Positions 44,379 to 56,224 of a stretch of 64,000 nucleotides of DNA are shown piece after piece; position 1 is the stretch's first letter; every line of letters starts with the position of its first letter. Made by a program: the position numbers and the translations under genes. The notes below the pieces were generated by a model. It saw nothing but the letters and a program-made list of their open reading frames with translations, made no database searches and was not told the origin of the DNA. Location: positions 434,001 to 498,000 of the forward strand of contig JAJGOT010000016.1 of the NCBI GenBank assembly GCA_022457155.1. The letters run 5' to 3'. This DNA is from Cladopsammia gracilis. Taxonomy: Eukaryota > Cnidaria > Anthozoa > Scleractinia > Dendrophylliidae.

Positions 44379-44603
44379 ACTTCGAAGCTCTTTGCAAACC
44401 GTCAAACGTGCTTTTCAACAGTTTTCAAAGACTTGCGCAAAATCATAAATTTGAACTGTTTTAATCTCGTGACAATAGCGACAAAGAACTATTTTGTTTG
44501 ACACATGGAATGATTAAGCCACATTCTTTCAATTAGGGAAAAGTCCCTTGTTTTGTGTAACATAGATGATGTGGTGTTTTTGTATTGGTTAATTACGGTG
44601 GCC

Positions 44604-44769
44604 CATATCTGCAAAACACAACAAGGAATTCGTTAAACACAAATCAAAATTCACTAAACACAACAACTAATTTGTTAAATACAAATCAAAATTCACTAAA
44701 CACACGTTGCAGTGTTTAGTGAATTTTGATTTGTGTTTAACGAATTCGTTGTTGTGTTTTACAGATATG
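44604..44769. repeat. Foldback element with an extra internal repeat
   Basis: Outer arms CATATCTG...AAAACACAAC (44604-44628) pair with 44751-44769. Inner arms 44632-44667 pair with 44712-44747. A third, direct copy of CAAATCAAAATTCACTAAAC lies between. It is part of the insertion in the L promoter. Confidence 0.7.
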
Positions 44770-45348
44770 GGGTTAAGCAAAAAATAATTTTTTTCTTACT
44801 CATTTGATAATTTTGATTCTTAAACCACTCAAACAAAAGACCATTAAGACTAGCAACATATCATCACTATTTTATTTGCAAACAAGCATATCCATCAAGA
44901 TCTGGGGGGAGGGTACTGATTGCTGGCCAATATTTCGTGTGAAGGTGAAAGTTGCATGGAGGCCAACTTGAAGGGGCGATGATTTTCAAAACTAGACAAG
45001 AGATGAGGACTTAGAACAGCTAGTGACAGTTAGTAGTAGAGGGTCAGTTCATCTAGGGTGATCAAGTTTCATACCATTGCCTATCACGTGACCTGGCTAA
45101 CCTTAAACCTAGGACCTAACAATAAGTTAGGCTTGGCCCTGAACTAAGCTACGCCACACCCTAGAAATTGTTCTAACCCTAGAATCGTAACCCTAAGCCC
45201 AGGTTTGAACTATCCCAAACCCTTGCTTCCGCCGGGCGGTGTCAAAAGCCCTGGTCACGTGACCTTCATTTTTCTTGTTAATACAGCATTTACATATACA
45301 CTAGACAAATAACATTTTCATAAGTAAGCAAGTTTTTCTTGCGAAGGC

Positions 45349-46123
45349 ATGGCGTCGCTACTTGTGTTTTAAGGTCGTGTAATATTTTTCGCTCTGATAA
45401 TCATCACTCAGTGCTTTATGCTAGCGGCTTATCCTGCTGTCTATAAAGACGGCAATATTCGCTGGTATTCTGTAGCTGCCTCATATGTCCCTTCAGTCAT
45501 CCCTTGGTTCTGTCTGGTGCTTTGTAGTGGGGCAAAGCTTCGACGATTGTTTTATATCTGGGGCTTGTACATCTTGGGCCTTGTTACCAGCATTGGCATC
45601 GTGTTTGGTTTTGTCGGTGACAGCCTTGACAAGGAAAGGTTCCTTGGACCAAATGTTTTGAAGACAATACTGTGTATCACACCACTTCTTCTGTTGCTGT
45701 TGTTGAACACCGCAAAAGATGGAAGAGAATCTGACAAAGAGGTGATTTCCAAGTTGTGTTTCCAGATGGCGGTGGATCTTTTTTGACAGCGTTGAGATGT
45801 TAGACATTGTTCTGGACGAAAAAGAGCACAACTACGGAATTCCGAAAGAATTCGGAGAAGCAATGATTGTCGTGGCCTGCATTAGTTTGCTGTTGTCACC
45901 TTGGAAAATGGCCGAAACCAATCTGAAAGAAGGGAAACCGAGAAAATGCACAGCAATAATAGGGAACATTGTTGAAATGGTTGCCGTAAACTTTGTATTC
46001 TTGATCGTTCGTTTGGTGATCGTATTTAAATACAAAAAGGACGAGTCCATCTTCATTGCCAAGAATGGGATCGCGATCATCCTCTCCATAATAGAGATCC
46101 GCGATCTCTGTAATCCGAAATAA
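45349..46123 (+). pseudogene. TMEM26-like locus L, stop and frameshift
   Basis: This is the duplicate of E without the transposon. Codon 8 is TAA (45370-45372), where E has GTA, and one extra T in the run at about 45778-45784 shifts the frame inside the DLFDSVEML core. Otherwise it is close to E, and the C-terminal part (45797-46123) is perfectly open. E and L are therefore both dead here, by different routes. A start at the internal ATG 45418 would still hit the frameshift. Confidence 0.85.
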
Positions 46124-46744
46124 TGGAAACCAATGGCAGCTTTGGATGACTTTCTTTTCACTTTGGTTTTGCACGGGATAATTTTTAATTGCATGTAACA
46201 CATTGATTGCCCAGTTAAATGTTGTTTATTCATATACTTACCAACACTGCTTGTAGATAATCGATTGTTCTAACTCAAATTTGTAGGCAACAAAGTCGTA
46301 TTCGCTTATAGACTGCCACAGTCATTGAATAGCCATTGAATCTAAACCATGCAGTACCCTGTGGCATTTTTTATTCTTTAGTGATAGCTTACCGAATTGT
46401 GACTGGATTTTTTGTATTTTAGTGATGGTTCAATAGTCTGCCTTTGTAATTCTTAATTTGTTGTATGGTAATACAAGAAATGAGAAGCTTTCAATATATG
46501 TTAAAGTTGGTCAAGTTGTCTTACCCTATGTTAAATAATAAGCCAGGGTTTTACATTAACGGTCTTTTCCAATGTTGATTCATAAGATATGTTATACGTC
46601 CATTAGTTGTGAAGAATAAAGATAAAAATTGTACGTTTACATTTTGGTATCAATAATTGCAATACAAAGTGATATCATCACTGTTGGGGCGTTGGCCCAT
46701 TTGAGTCAAACTCAATCAATTGGTATATGATTTGAACTGATTAA

Positions 46745-48860
46745 GGTGGTTCGATACAGTTTTCTGGAGACCATACCAACATTTTTCAATCGGCTTTTAA
46801 GCGATCTTCTCCAAGTCAGATCAACGTGAAATTTTCACCACTAACTTGTTTTGAATTGAAGTTTGGCAAAATGTATTTTCTGGTAAAATCGATATTACCA
46901 TGACAACGATAAACAAGAAACTTAGAAATCAGTCAAAGTGAAATTAAGCGCGTTTAAGATCTCGCATTGAAAATCCCACATAGACATCTTAAAATATGGT
47001 ATATGGCATATATATTTTGAAAGAATAAAAAAATTCTGTATGTTTGAATTAAAATAAATCGCAAGAACATTTTAAACCGTACTTTTTGTATAGAAGTAAT
47101 ATATGAACCATGAGATTAACACTGGTTTCGTGAAATTACTTCCAAATAGTGTCATAATGTAGCTTCATGTTATGTTTGCACGCCAGGAAAGTTTTGTGTA
47201 CTTTCTCCTTTGCGATCTTGAGAACTATCATTTTTCCTAACATCGCTCCGTGTGTAATTTTTGGGTAGTTTTCGATTTCGATCGATTTTACGAAAATCTC
47301 AGAAACGGCTCGATGGATTGTTTTAAAAAAATCACCACGTATGCTTGGTGATGTGAAAAATATTATCTCAAAGTTTCATTGACATTGATTTATTAGAACA
47401 CCTTGAAATTTAAAGATGAAGACGACGTTCAAAGTGGCCGATAGTTGGCGTTACAAATTCGGCATAGTTGTTAACTTATGCTAATGATTTCAAATCAATG
47501 CGCACCACATTCCTCCATGATTAATACATTTCATTGTAATCTGCTTTGCATCTATTACACGCAAATCGTGCCTCGCGCGTGTTTGTTAACGTTAGGATCA
47601 TGTGCACTATATTAAGCCTATCATTACATAACTATTATTATTTAACGTTCCTGAGTACATGTAAAAACCTAGAATTATTGCATTTGTGACTGATAGAAAC
47701 TTTTAACAACATAGCCCGGTGCAACATTTAGTGTTGTCTTTCTTCAAAAACATTGATTATTTTACAAAGGATTTTTTTGTCCTTTGTCACTCGTGGTGGT
47801 GCTTTTTCTGCTGCTAGTCCTGATTTCTTTCCTGATTCCCATCCTGAGGTCTCTTTTTATGATTATTTTGCGCAATTAATGCCCTTTTGCGTTTCAAAGA
47901 CGTTTTCACAGCAGGCATTTTGAACGTAAAAGAAAACAGTTGCAAAGAAATTTGCATCATAGAGCATACAATGGAATGTATTAATCACTGAGGAATGTAG
48001 CGCGCATTTTTTTAATAAACACGCGCGAGGCACGATTTGCGTGTAATAGATGCAAAGCAGATTACAATGAAATGTATTAATCATGGAGGAATGTGGTGCG
48101 CATTGATTTGAAATCATTAGCATAAGTTAACAACTATGCCGAATTTGTAACGCCAACTATCGGCCACTTTGAACGTCGTCTTCATCTTTAAATTTCAAGG
48201 TGTTCTAATAAATCACCCCAATGTCAATGAAACTTTGAGATAATATTTTTCACATCACCAAGCATACGTGGTGGTTTTTTTGAAACAATCCATCGAGCCG
48301 TTTCTGAGATTTTCGCAAAATCGATCGAAATCGAAAACTACCCAAAAATTACACACAGAGCGATGTTAGGAAAAATGGTAGTTCTCAAGATCCAAAGGAG
48401 AAAGTACACAAAACTTTCCTGGCGTGCAAACATAACATGAAGCTACATTATGACACTATTTGGAAGTAATTTCACGAAACCAGTGTTAATCTCATGGTTC
48501 ATATATTACTTCTATACAAAAAGTACGGTTTAAAATGTTCTTGCGATTTATTTTAATTCAAACATACAGAATTTTTTTATTCTTTCAAAATATATATGCC
48601 ATATACCATATTTTAAGATGTCTATGTGGGATTTTCAATGCGATATCTTAAACGCGCTAAATTTCACTTTGACTGATTTCTAAGTTTCTTGTTTATCGTT
48701 GTCATGGTAATATCGATTTTACCAGAAAATATATTTTGCCAAACTTCAATTCAAAACAAGTTAGTGGTGAAAATTTCACGTTGATCTGACTTGGAGAAGA
48801 TCGCTTAAAAGCCGATTGAAAAATGTTGGTATGGTCTCCAGAAAACTGTATCGAACCACC
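46745..48860. mobile_element. Giant foldback element, 2.1 kb, in a TTAA target
   Basis: The left arm (46745 to about 47587) and right arm (about 48018 to 48860) are near-perfect inverted copies of about 840 bases, beginning GGTGGTTCGATACAG. A loop of about 430 bases separates them and includes a partial third copy of arm sequence (about 47965-48010). TTAA flanks both sides (46741-46744 and 48861-48864). The homologous site between E and F (about 28652) has a single TTAA. There is no coding sequence. A transcript would fold into a very long double-stranded RNA. Confidence 0.9.
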
Positions 48861-49127
48861 TTAAGCCATTTGTCTCGTTTGGACAAGGTTCACCCTCCTA
48901 TCAGTCAAATCAATCAGTTATACCATTTCACTGATTTAGATCGGATGGACCATTTGACTCATCATTATCATCATCGCCATCATTATTATCAAGAAATCAG
49001 GCGACTTTTTCTTCACTTAGAAAGCTTACCCGTCTGTTAAAAGGTCGACTCTAAAGTAACATCATTCAATGATTTATGAATGAGTAATATGAAATGACTA
49101 AAAAACGGATAGGCTGTACTGTGTTGT

Positions 49128-49190
49128 AAAGCGCATTTGAGTATGTTCACATAGAAAGTGCGCTATATAAATGTCCGCTATTATACAAAA
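49128..49190 (+). mobile_element. Short LINE 3-prime tail
   Basis: GTAAAGCGCATTTGAG...GTGCGCTATATAAATG matches the tail of the LINE relic at 61095-61140. The homologous F flank (about 28895) lacks these roughly 60 bases, so this is a severely truncated insertion. Confidence 0.55.
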
Positions 49191-49448
49191 TCCCTGTTAA
49201 TGATTTGATAAAAAAGAAACCATTTTTGTGTTTTCAAGAGTTATTGTTGTCCCTCCATATCATGTAGGGAATATTCAATAAATTACAAGATCTAGAAAAA
49301 TGTAATGATAATTAACTTCGGATTGTAAACTTGGGTTTGTTAATTTCATGTGAAATGGGTGTTTTTGTCGCGTCCATGTTCAATGATATGCCAATTTAAA
49401 TAAATTGTGTAAAAGAAGGTCATCATGTAAGAGTTCTATTTTAATTTT

Positions 49449-49534
49449 GGGGAATCCCCCTAACTACAACAACAACAATGCATACCGACCTTTTTCTAAG
49501 AAAGGCCACATTTGTCTCCTAGCGTTTCTCGGAA
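49449..49534 (+). promoter_or_regulatory. kappa-B / GAS module upstream of locus G
   Basis: GGGGAATCCCC (49449-49459) and TTCTCGGAA (49526-49534), the latter 100 bases before the ATG. It is identical in order and nearly in spacing to F. Confidence 0.55.
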
Positions 49535-49633
49535 AAGCTCTTCTCAGGCCATAAAAGTTCAATTCCTAAAGGACCATAACATTTTTCATTAGTAAGCAAG
49601 TTTTACCTCTGCAAATTCTGAAGATCCAGAGCT

Positions 49634-50443
49634 ATGGCTTCGCATTTTGTGTGTGGAGGACTTATACTATTTTTCGCTCTGATAGTCACTCAGTTGCAAG
49701 GCTTTATGCTAGCAGCTTATCCAGCCGAGTACGGAGCCAACTCCTGTTGGTACGCTGAGGTTTTTTCGTTCGCTCCATCAACCATACTGTGGCTTTGCCT
49801 TGTGTCGTTAAAAGCATCAATGCTTAGCCGGTTGGTTTACATCTGGGGTTTGTACGTGGTCATCGGCTTAGTACCCAGCATTTCCATCGTGTTTGGTATT
49901 GTCGGTGACAGCCTTGACAAGGAAAGGTTCATTGGTCCAGTTGTTTTGAAGGCAACTCTCTGTATCACACCACTTCTTCTTCTTCTGTTGTTAAATACCG
50001 CAAGCGATACAAGAGACAACACAGAAGTGGTTTCCAAGTTGTGTTTTCAGATGGCGGTGGATCTTTTTGATAGTGTTGAAATGTTAGACATTGTTCTGGA
50101 AGAGAAAGAACACAACTATGGAATTTCTAAAGAATTTGGTAAAGTGATGATCGTTGTGGCCTCCATCAGTTTGCTTCTGTCTCCCTGGCAAATGGCGGAA
50201 AATAGTCTGAAAGAAGAGAAGCAGAGAAAATGTGCAGCAATAATACGGAACATTGTTGGAATGGTTGGAGTCAACTTAGTGTTCTTGATCGTTCGCTTGG
50301 TGATCGTATTCAAATACGAAAAGGACGAGTCCATCTTCATCTCCAAAAATGTCATCGAGATCATCCTCTCCATGATGGAAATCCGTGTTCTACGTGATGC
50401 ACTCGTCAAGCTACACCCCAGCATCTGGTCAGCATGGACATAG
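49634..50443 (+). CDS. TMEM26-like membrane protein (locus G)
   Basis: 269 residues, single exon, start MASHFVCGGLILFF. Core DLFDSVEML is at 143-151. The usual FIAKNG is FISKNV (235-240), with Ser and Val replacing Ala and Gly. The loop after segment 3 is short (GDSLDKERFIGP) and lacks sequons. The C-terminus extends to LHPSIWSAWT instead of a Cys cluster. It is the only working member of the F/G clade. Promoter module intact. Function unknown. Confidence 0.82.
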   Translation: MASHFVCGGLILFFALIVTQLQGFMLAAYPAEYGANSCWYAEVFSFAPSTILWLCLVSLKASMLSRLVYIWGLYVVIGLVPSISIVFGIVGDSLDKERFIGPVVLKATLCITPLLLLLLLNTASDTRDNTEVVSKLCFQMAVDLFDSVEMLDIVLEEKEHNYGISKEFGKVMIVVASISLLLSPWQMAENSLKEEKQRKCAAIIRNIVGMVGVNLVFLIVRLVIVFKYEKDESIFISKNVIEIILSMMEIRVLRDALVKLHPSIWSAWT

Positions 50444-51248
50444 CGAGTTATTTTACTAACTTCAAAAGTAAATTATAGGGCAAACGTCCGCATTTACATG
50501 ACCTTGCTCTTTTGAGCAGTTAATGAGCAGCTTTAATTTTACATAAATTATTTTTTTTAAGGCAATCATCCAAAGATGATGCAAATTGCCTAGTTTTAAA
50601 TACACTCAATATTGACAAAGATATATATACTGCAAACAGAATTTAAAACTTCATACCCTAGTTTGCCTGAGGTTAACGCGCTAACTTTCAACATTCATAA
50701 CTTCCTTTAGTTAACATGTAGTCAAACGCCATCAAACTTTGCGACTTTTCCTAAAACTTATCTGGAAACAATTAGATATAACATTTTATCGAACACGCGA
50801 CTTGATATTTTTTCATAGCAACAAGATATTGACAGCCATGTTTTTTTTATTTGCATATTTTTATCTTGAATAAAGAAAAACAATGAATGTTTATTGGTAT
50901 AACTTTTACATTTTTACGTCATTTAGCGTTTATTTATTGGTTTTGATTAAATTTGAGACAATTTGGACGGTTTTTAAGAAGTTTTGAAAAAGTTCAGAAA
51001 TCTAAGACGGTATTGCTGTATATCCACGTCTGAACAAACATTACCTCGTAGCAATAACAGGTGGGTGTATATATTAAGAAAATGCTGGGTATTTGTATAT
51101 AAAAGGTGTGTGAGGGGTGGGTGGGGTGGGGTGGAGTGGTCATACAAAGTTTCTGACTGATCGGGGGGGGGGGGGGGGGCAATAAGTAAATTCACTCCTT
51201 TAGAAAGGGGGTCTTACCTAATATTTTCCTACTTGGGGGGGGGGGGGG

Positions 51249-51600
51249 GGTACTCAACAAAGTTTTGTACGGGGATGTTCCGCCCCGAGGTCCAAACCCT
51301 TACCCCTTCATATACCGTTTTTGACAGAAAAGGTACCCCTTTCATTGAAAATGGCACCCCTTTTATTGTAAATGGTACCTCTTTCATATAGCCTTTGCGT
51401 GCGTCTGTTTGATATATTTTGAAAGGCCGTTTTTTATAATACTTTAATGGCAGTTTTCCTTACCTTTTTATGCTTCAACTCGTGTTTTCGCTACCCTTTC
51501 CTATTCTTCGTGAAATCCCGACCCTTTCATATACCTCCAGCCTCAAAAAGGTACCCCTTTCGGGCGGAGCATGCCCGTATAGCCCATTAGAGGGAGTACC
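51249..51600. repeat. Inverted-repeat element with repeated GGTACCCCTTT words
   Basis: Ends GGTACTC... and ...GAGTACC, with ACGGGGATGTTCCGCCC mirrored by GGGCGGAGCATGCCCGT near the right end. Inside, variants of GGTACCCCTTTCAT recur about five times. A G-tract abuts the left end. Confidence 0.6.
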
Positions 51601-53161
51601 GGGCTGTCTGGTGGCAAAGCATGAACAGCCATCGAATGGCGAATGAACACTGTAAAATGAACAACAACCTCGCTCAAAAATGCTACTTTGCATTCAGTTG
51701 CTAAATGCGTTTAGCGAATTAAATAAATTTGGATCGTGGAAAGATGTTTGCAAGCGATGTGTTCATTATATGTCCCAAACCCCAACAGCGCCGCAAAACG
51801 CTAACAGATACAGATTTGAAGGATGTATAGCTGTGTTAGAAAGGGTGTAATTAATTTTTTGTTTTTCCATACATTTGACTTTGTAAATTTTTCCGTGAAC
51901 ATAGGCGGGTTTTATTGACCGGATGTATGAAAAACAACAAAAGCAAATAATTCCACGCGTTCTAATACAGCTATATTCCTCAAATTTGATGAGTAAAGTA
52001 TTCTTCCTAGTATCGTAGGTTTCCAATTCAAAAATATTGTAAAATTTATATTTTACCAAAATTATTTGACACTGGATTCCATACAAACACTGTATTCGGC
52101 GTCATGTTTTTCCTCATTACCCATGATTCCAATAGAGCGCGAACACTTTGTTTGAAAGAGTGTTTCATCAGGAATCCTAACACCTTGAAGTCGGTTAAAA
52201 AAAATTGACCACGCCCGTTTTAAGGCCCGTACGCCGTGTTTTGATGTGCTGATAATAAACTCCTTCCCTTGTTTGATATAGAACCACTTCTCACGACTCG
52301 AAGTTTCAATAAGAGAGTAGTGATGGGGTTCACTGGAAAATCCTATTGGCCAGAGCTCATGAATCAAATTAAATATATTTAAGGCCTGGACACACGGTGC
52401 AACACTGATTTCTGGCAAAGTTGCGCGCAGAAGTTGCAGAAGTTAGTTCTACATAGTCAGAGTCAAATTTTACGAGACTTCTACGAAGACATACTTCAAT
52501 CGATCAGATACCAGATCATACTAACCACACATACTGTCCTGATGGTCACCAGAATAATGTTATACTTAGTTTTAGGCCGTGCGCGGTCTGCATTGTCATT
52601 CGCACTCCCATCGGCAGACCACAACGCAAATTTGTCATTCCATATCTACTCACGCGGTTAGCATCCAATGGAGCTATATCACATGAATAACATGGCTATA
52701 GTATAGAGCTTGGTGAGAAAGTTAAACGAGTAATGTGAGTTACAGGATAAAATGAAATAAATTAAGACATGAATCGCATGAATCCCCGGCCGTAGAAGCT
52801 CATCTCGGATCGTTCACAGTAGTAGAAAAGTAAAATGTCAGCGACGTCACGAGTTTCATTGTAATTTTAAGTCAAATTGACCTTTATATACACTGTTTTT
52901 TAACAAACGTTTTACACTAACCCGGGAAGGCAGTGGTTAAAACAGTTCTTGATTCAAAGCGACAATTTTTGCAAATAAACACGAGCCACTTCAAAGAAAA
53001 GATGTTTCAAGAAACGTTCCGTTACTTTCACCCCACTGAGCTTATAGTCTATACCAGCTGTCTGGTGCAAAGTGAAAGTTGTCGTCAAACAAACTACGGC
53101 ACCATAATAGATTAAATCTATGCGGATGTGGAAATTACAACTTTGCTGACTGAATTAACGT

Positions 53162-53363
53162 AAGGGTTCATTCCATTGGGAAATCCGGTTTTGGATTTTG
53201 AAATCCGGATTTCGGATTTCCCAATAAAACGCAAAAACCGAAAACGGATTTCGACACACCGAATGTCTTTTTTCACGATGGATTTCCATGAACAATCCGG
53301 ATTAAGATTTTGAAATCCGGATTTCAAACCCGAAATCCGGACTTCCCAATGGAATGCACCCTT
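53162..53363. repeat. MITE of about 200 bp
   Basis: Ends AAGGGTTCATTCCATTGGGA and its near-complement, with repeated GAAATCCGGATTT words inside that also pair. It ends two bases before the target duplication of the next element. Confidence 0.7.
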
Positions 53364-53373
53364 AGTATAGATA

Positions 53374-53558
53374 CAGACTCGTACCCAGTTGCCACTGATT
53401 TTTTATGCCGCAAAGGAGTTTGGGAAGGGTTTTTGCGGCGAGCAAAGGCACGTGGGAAGGATGGAGAAAAAGTGACGCCGCTTCGCCTTTTTTTTCCTTC
53501 CTTCCCTTGTTGCACCACGATCTTAGAAAATAAAGAGAAGCGACTGGGTACGAGTCTG
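53374..53558. mobile_element. MITE of 185 bp with 9-bp target duplication (Mutator-like)
   Basis: Inverted ends CAGACTCGTACCCAGT (53374) and complement (ending 53558). The nine bases GTATAGATA are duplicated at 53365-53373 and 53559-53567. A 9-bp duplication fits Mutator-like elements; no transposase present. Confidence 0.8.
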
Positions 53559-53809
53559 GTATAGATACAATTAAAACATATCCGGGTGTCATTTGTAGGC
53601 GGGCAACCGGCTATTATTGCTAGCAACTGCAGTGAATATGAGCGACAACTCAAAGTTTCAAAATTACTGCTGGAAACCTCAAGTATTAATGACAGTCCTG
53701 GTATTACTATGATAACAGCCACTTTATACTATACATTTATTCCTGATATATAAAAAGTTAGAGTGTTATGGGATCATGAATGTTATTTTCTTGACAGCTC
53801 AAAGAAATC

Positions 53810-54688
53810 TTATAACGAAATAGGGGGAAAAGGGTTTCCCGTAAATGCCGGTCGAGTCAACGAATCGAGTCCATGCATCTTCCTAGATCGATGAGCATTT
53901 ACCACATGTGCCAAAGAAATAGCTAATGATGTAGCATTTTTCATTAGAAAGCCCAAGCTGTACACGTTATATTGAACCCAAACTACGATTCGAATGACGA
54001 GAAACGGAAAGTTCTGACAAAGAGCTGAATATAAGTGCACCAAATACATAATCCAGCCCATTCTTCCCAGCTCAGACTCGATGGCGTCAAAAAAAATTGC
54101 GTAGCTAATCGGGAACGAAATCACGCAAAAAGCCTGAATGGCCCTCTCCGTGTGGCTGTTCTCGGAGACAAATGATCCAACGCCGACGCATTCATTCAGC
54201 GAGAGAAGTTCAACCAGATCAAAAATGTCAACAAAATCAAGGACAGCTCGGTTGAGCAGATCTTTATCTTCCAGTATTCTTGCGACCTTGAATTCTCTTT
54301 GCGCAAAAAAAGCCGCTAATATCAAGATGATGGGTCCTTGTAACAATAAAATAACAAATCTAGGACCGTACGTATCTTGTGGGTCGAGGTGATAGTAGGC
54401 AAACCGGGTTAACATTGTAAAACAGCACATCGAAGTTACCAAAGCAGAAGAGACGGAAAACGCAATGGACTCGTTATGGTTAATAGTTTTCTTACATTCG
54501 GCGATCCATAAAAACAACCTTATGAAGAACAGTGGTATCACTAAGAGGAAATAATAGTAGTTATTTGCTTGTAAGTGTGCAAGTAGCCACAAAAGATATG
54601 TGCTGTAGCCTAAGCTTCCCAGTGCGACAAGTCCAGCTATGCACCAATTGCAACATGTCCCCCGACAGGGTTGATCCGCCATTGCCAT
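53810..54688 (-). CDS. Divergent TMEM26-like membrane protein (locus M)
   Basis: 292 residues, single exon, start MAMADQPCRG. It has about eight hydrophobic segments. The family core appears as DFVDIFDLVELL (151-162), and near the C-terminus FPFLVIRIVVW (227-237) and FLMKNATS (247-254). These last two match the TMEM26 pattern PFLVVRL...AAKN more closely than the other copies do and tie the cluster to that family. A Cys-rich N-terminus (Cys8, 12, 13, 16) and a Pro-rich tail are specific to M. It lies at the edge of the cluster and was not part of the tandem module. Two TTCCGAGAA sites lie about 770-810 bases upstream. Confidence 0.8.
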   Translation of the reverse strand: MAMADQPCRGTCCNWCIAGLVALGSLGYSTYLLWLLAHLQANNYYYFLLVIPLFFIRLFLWIAECKKTINHNESIAFSVSSALVTSMCCFTMLTRFAYYHLDPQDTYGPRFVILLLQGPIILILAAFFAQREFKVARILEDKDLLNRAVLDFVDIFDLVELLSLNECVGVGSFVSENSHTERAIQAFCVISFPISYAIFFDAIESELGRMGWIMYLVHLYSALCQNFPFLVIRIVVWVQYNVYSLGFLMKNATSLAISLAHVVNAHRSRKMHGLDSLTRPAFTGNPFPPISL

Positions 54689-56224
54689 GTTTTCTACGTT
54701 CTTTCTCTAGATCTACTGTCTCTTTGTCTTGGCAGCCTAGGTAGCTCTTTTGGCTTTCTAAGCCGGCGGACACTTTAAAACTACGGACTCGGAAAGCTGA
54801 GGACGATCAGATTCGAATCAGATGTTCAAAGTAAAATTGCAAGAACTTCAGGGTGAGGTTCTGAAAAACAAGAAGCTTGATAAGTAACACTGGAATGTTA
54901 GCCTTTTGCATGTAAATGAAAAATTGAGCAAACAGCGGATCTTTATTTGTTTTCCAATAGTTGCTACGCAACTGTGATACACAAAGATATTTTTAATACG
55001 CGAGGAAAACATACTTTGTTATACATATTTTTTTTTGTTACGTCGGGTAACTACGGTAACATCAAGATTTTGTGATCCTTTGACGCCACGTCAGCAAATT
55101 CCGGTGGTTCTTTCAGTGAGCATTTCGGAAACTGATAAGCCGTAATTGACTTTATTTGACCGAGAATTAAATTTTGTTAGCTTTCTTGTCAGTTGGACAT
55201 GTTTATATAAAATAGGGTTTCATAATAGATATTTTGAGCTTGTCATGCAATATATATTTGAGCTTTTTTTTCTCTTCGAGACCTAGGAATTTAAACAAAA
55301 CAACATCGGGACAAGTGCAGAACTTGGAGCATTGTGAAAATAAGAGGATTTGACTGTGATTTTGCAGTAGCCACGTTAAAATTGTCGTCGTATTGCAGTT
55401 ATTGTTTTACTTTTTTAGGGTTTGTGAGGAGTGAAGAGTCAAATAGTGTGAATGGGCTTTTCCGAGAAATCTCCAGAAGTGACATGTCACTTTTCCGAGA
55501 AAACTTTTTCGAAGCGTCATAATATTGTTTTCTCAGTTGGTATTATTGTTTCCAATTTGCTGTGTCCATCTTAAATTTTAACGTTACTTCTCAGTTATAA
55601 CATTATTTAAAGGAAAGTGAAAGATTAAAATTTCAAGTAGAACATATTTATTGTTTAATGTTTTCCTTTGATATATATCAATGCATGAAAAATGTGAAAC
55701 TAAAACCCAATAAATCCGGGACATATGCTTATGGCGACGAAGATACGAAACTCAACTGTCATCGAATTCATCTGCGTTACATTATACAGAAATTCATGTT
55801 CACGCTGAGAACAGATACAATATTTCAAGTACTCCATCTCTGAAGTAGTAATTCACTACAGTGAATGAGGTTCGTTTGGTTATTCAATACTAATTATCTT
55901 AAAAATATGGTGAACGTTTGCTTTGAATTTCTCCAAAGGCTGAAAAGCTATTCGAAAGAGTGTTTCATTAGGTATCCTGTCACCTCTAAGTCGGCTAAAA
56001 AAGAACTTGGCTACGTTTTTTAAGACTCTTGTTAGTGTTTTGATAGTCTGATAATACACTCTTCCCCGTGTTTGATATATTACATGAGAGCCAAAACGTT
56101 TGCGAATTAGTCGATACTGTCACTATCGCACACCACAATGGTGAACAGTTTTACTCAGTCATTTGGATCGTACACTAGTAGTTTATAACTGTAGAAGCAA
56201 TATAGTATTCCTTATATTCTGAGG
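54689..56224. other. Gene-free stretch between M and N
   Basis: No coding sequence was recognised; the ORF at 55658-55843 has no motif. The paired GAS-type sites (separate entry) are the only clear regulatory words. A dispersed repeat shared with 52160-52290 lies at about 55958-56090. Confidence 0.45.
55460..55501. promoter_or_regulatory. Paired GAS-type sites upstream of M
   Basis: TTCCGAGAA at 55460-55468 and 55493-55501, 33 bases apart, in a context (GAGAAATCTCCAGAAGTGACAT) like that of A and the ghost promoters. This doublet could belong to M with a long 5-prime UTR, or be another promoter left after loss of its gene. Confidence 0.45.

Larger units (their letters stand above)
50444..53809. 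other. Gene-free stretch between G and M
   Basis: No gene was recognised in 3.4 kb. It contains two long G-tracts (about 51163-51179 and 51235-51250), an inverted-repeat element, two adjacent MITEs near 53.2-53.6 kb (separate entries) and a dispersed repeat at about 52160-52290. That repeat recurs in the same orientation at about 55958-56090 (AAGTCGG(T/C)TAAAAAA, GTTTGATATA). Confidence 0.5.
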
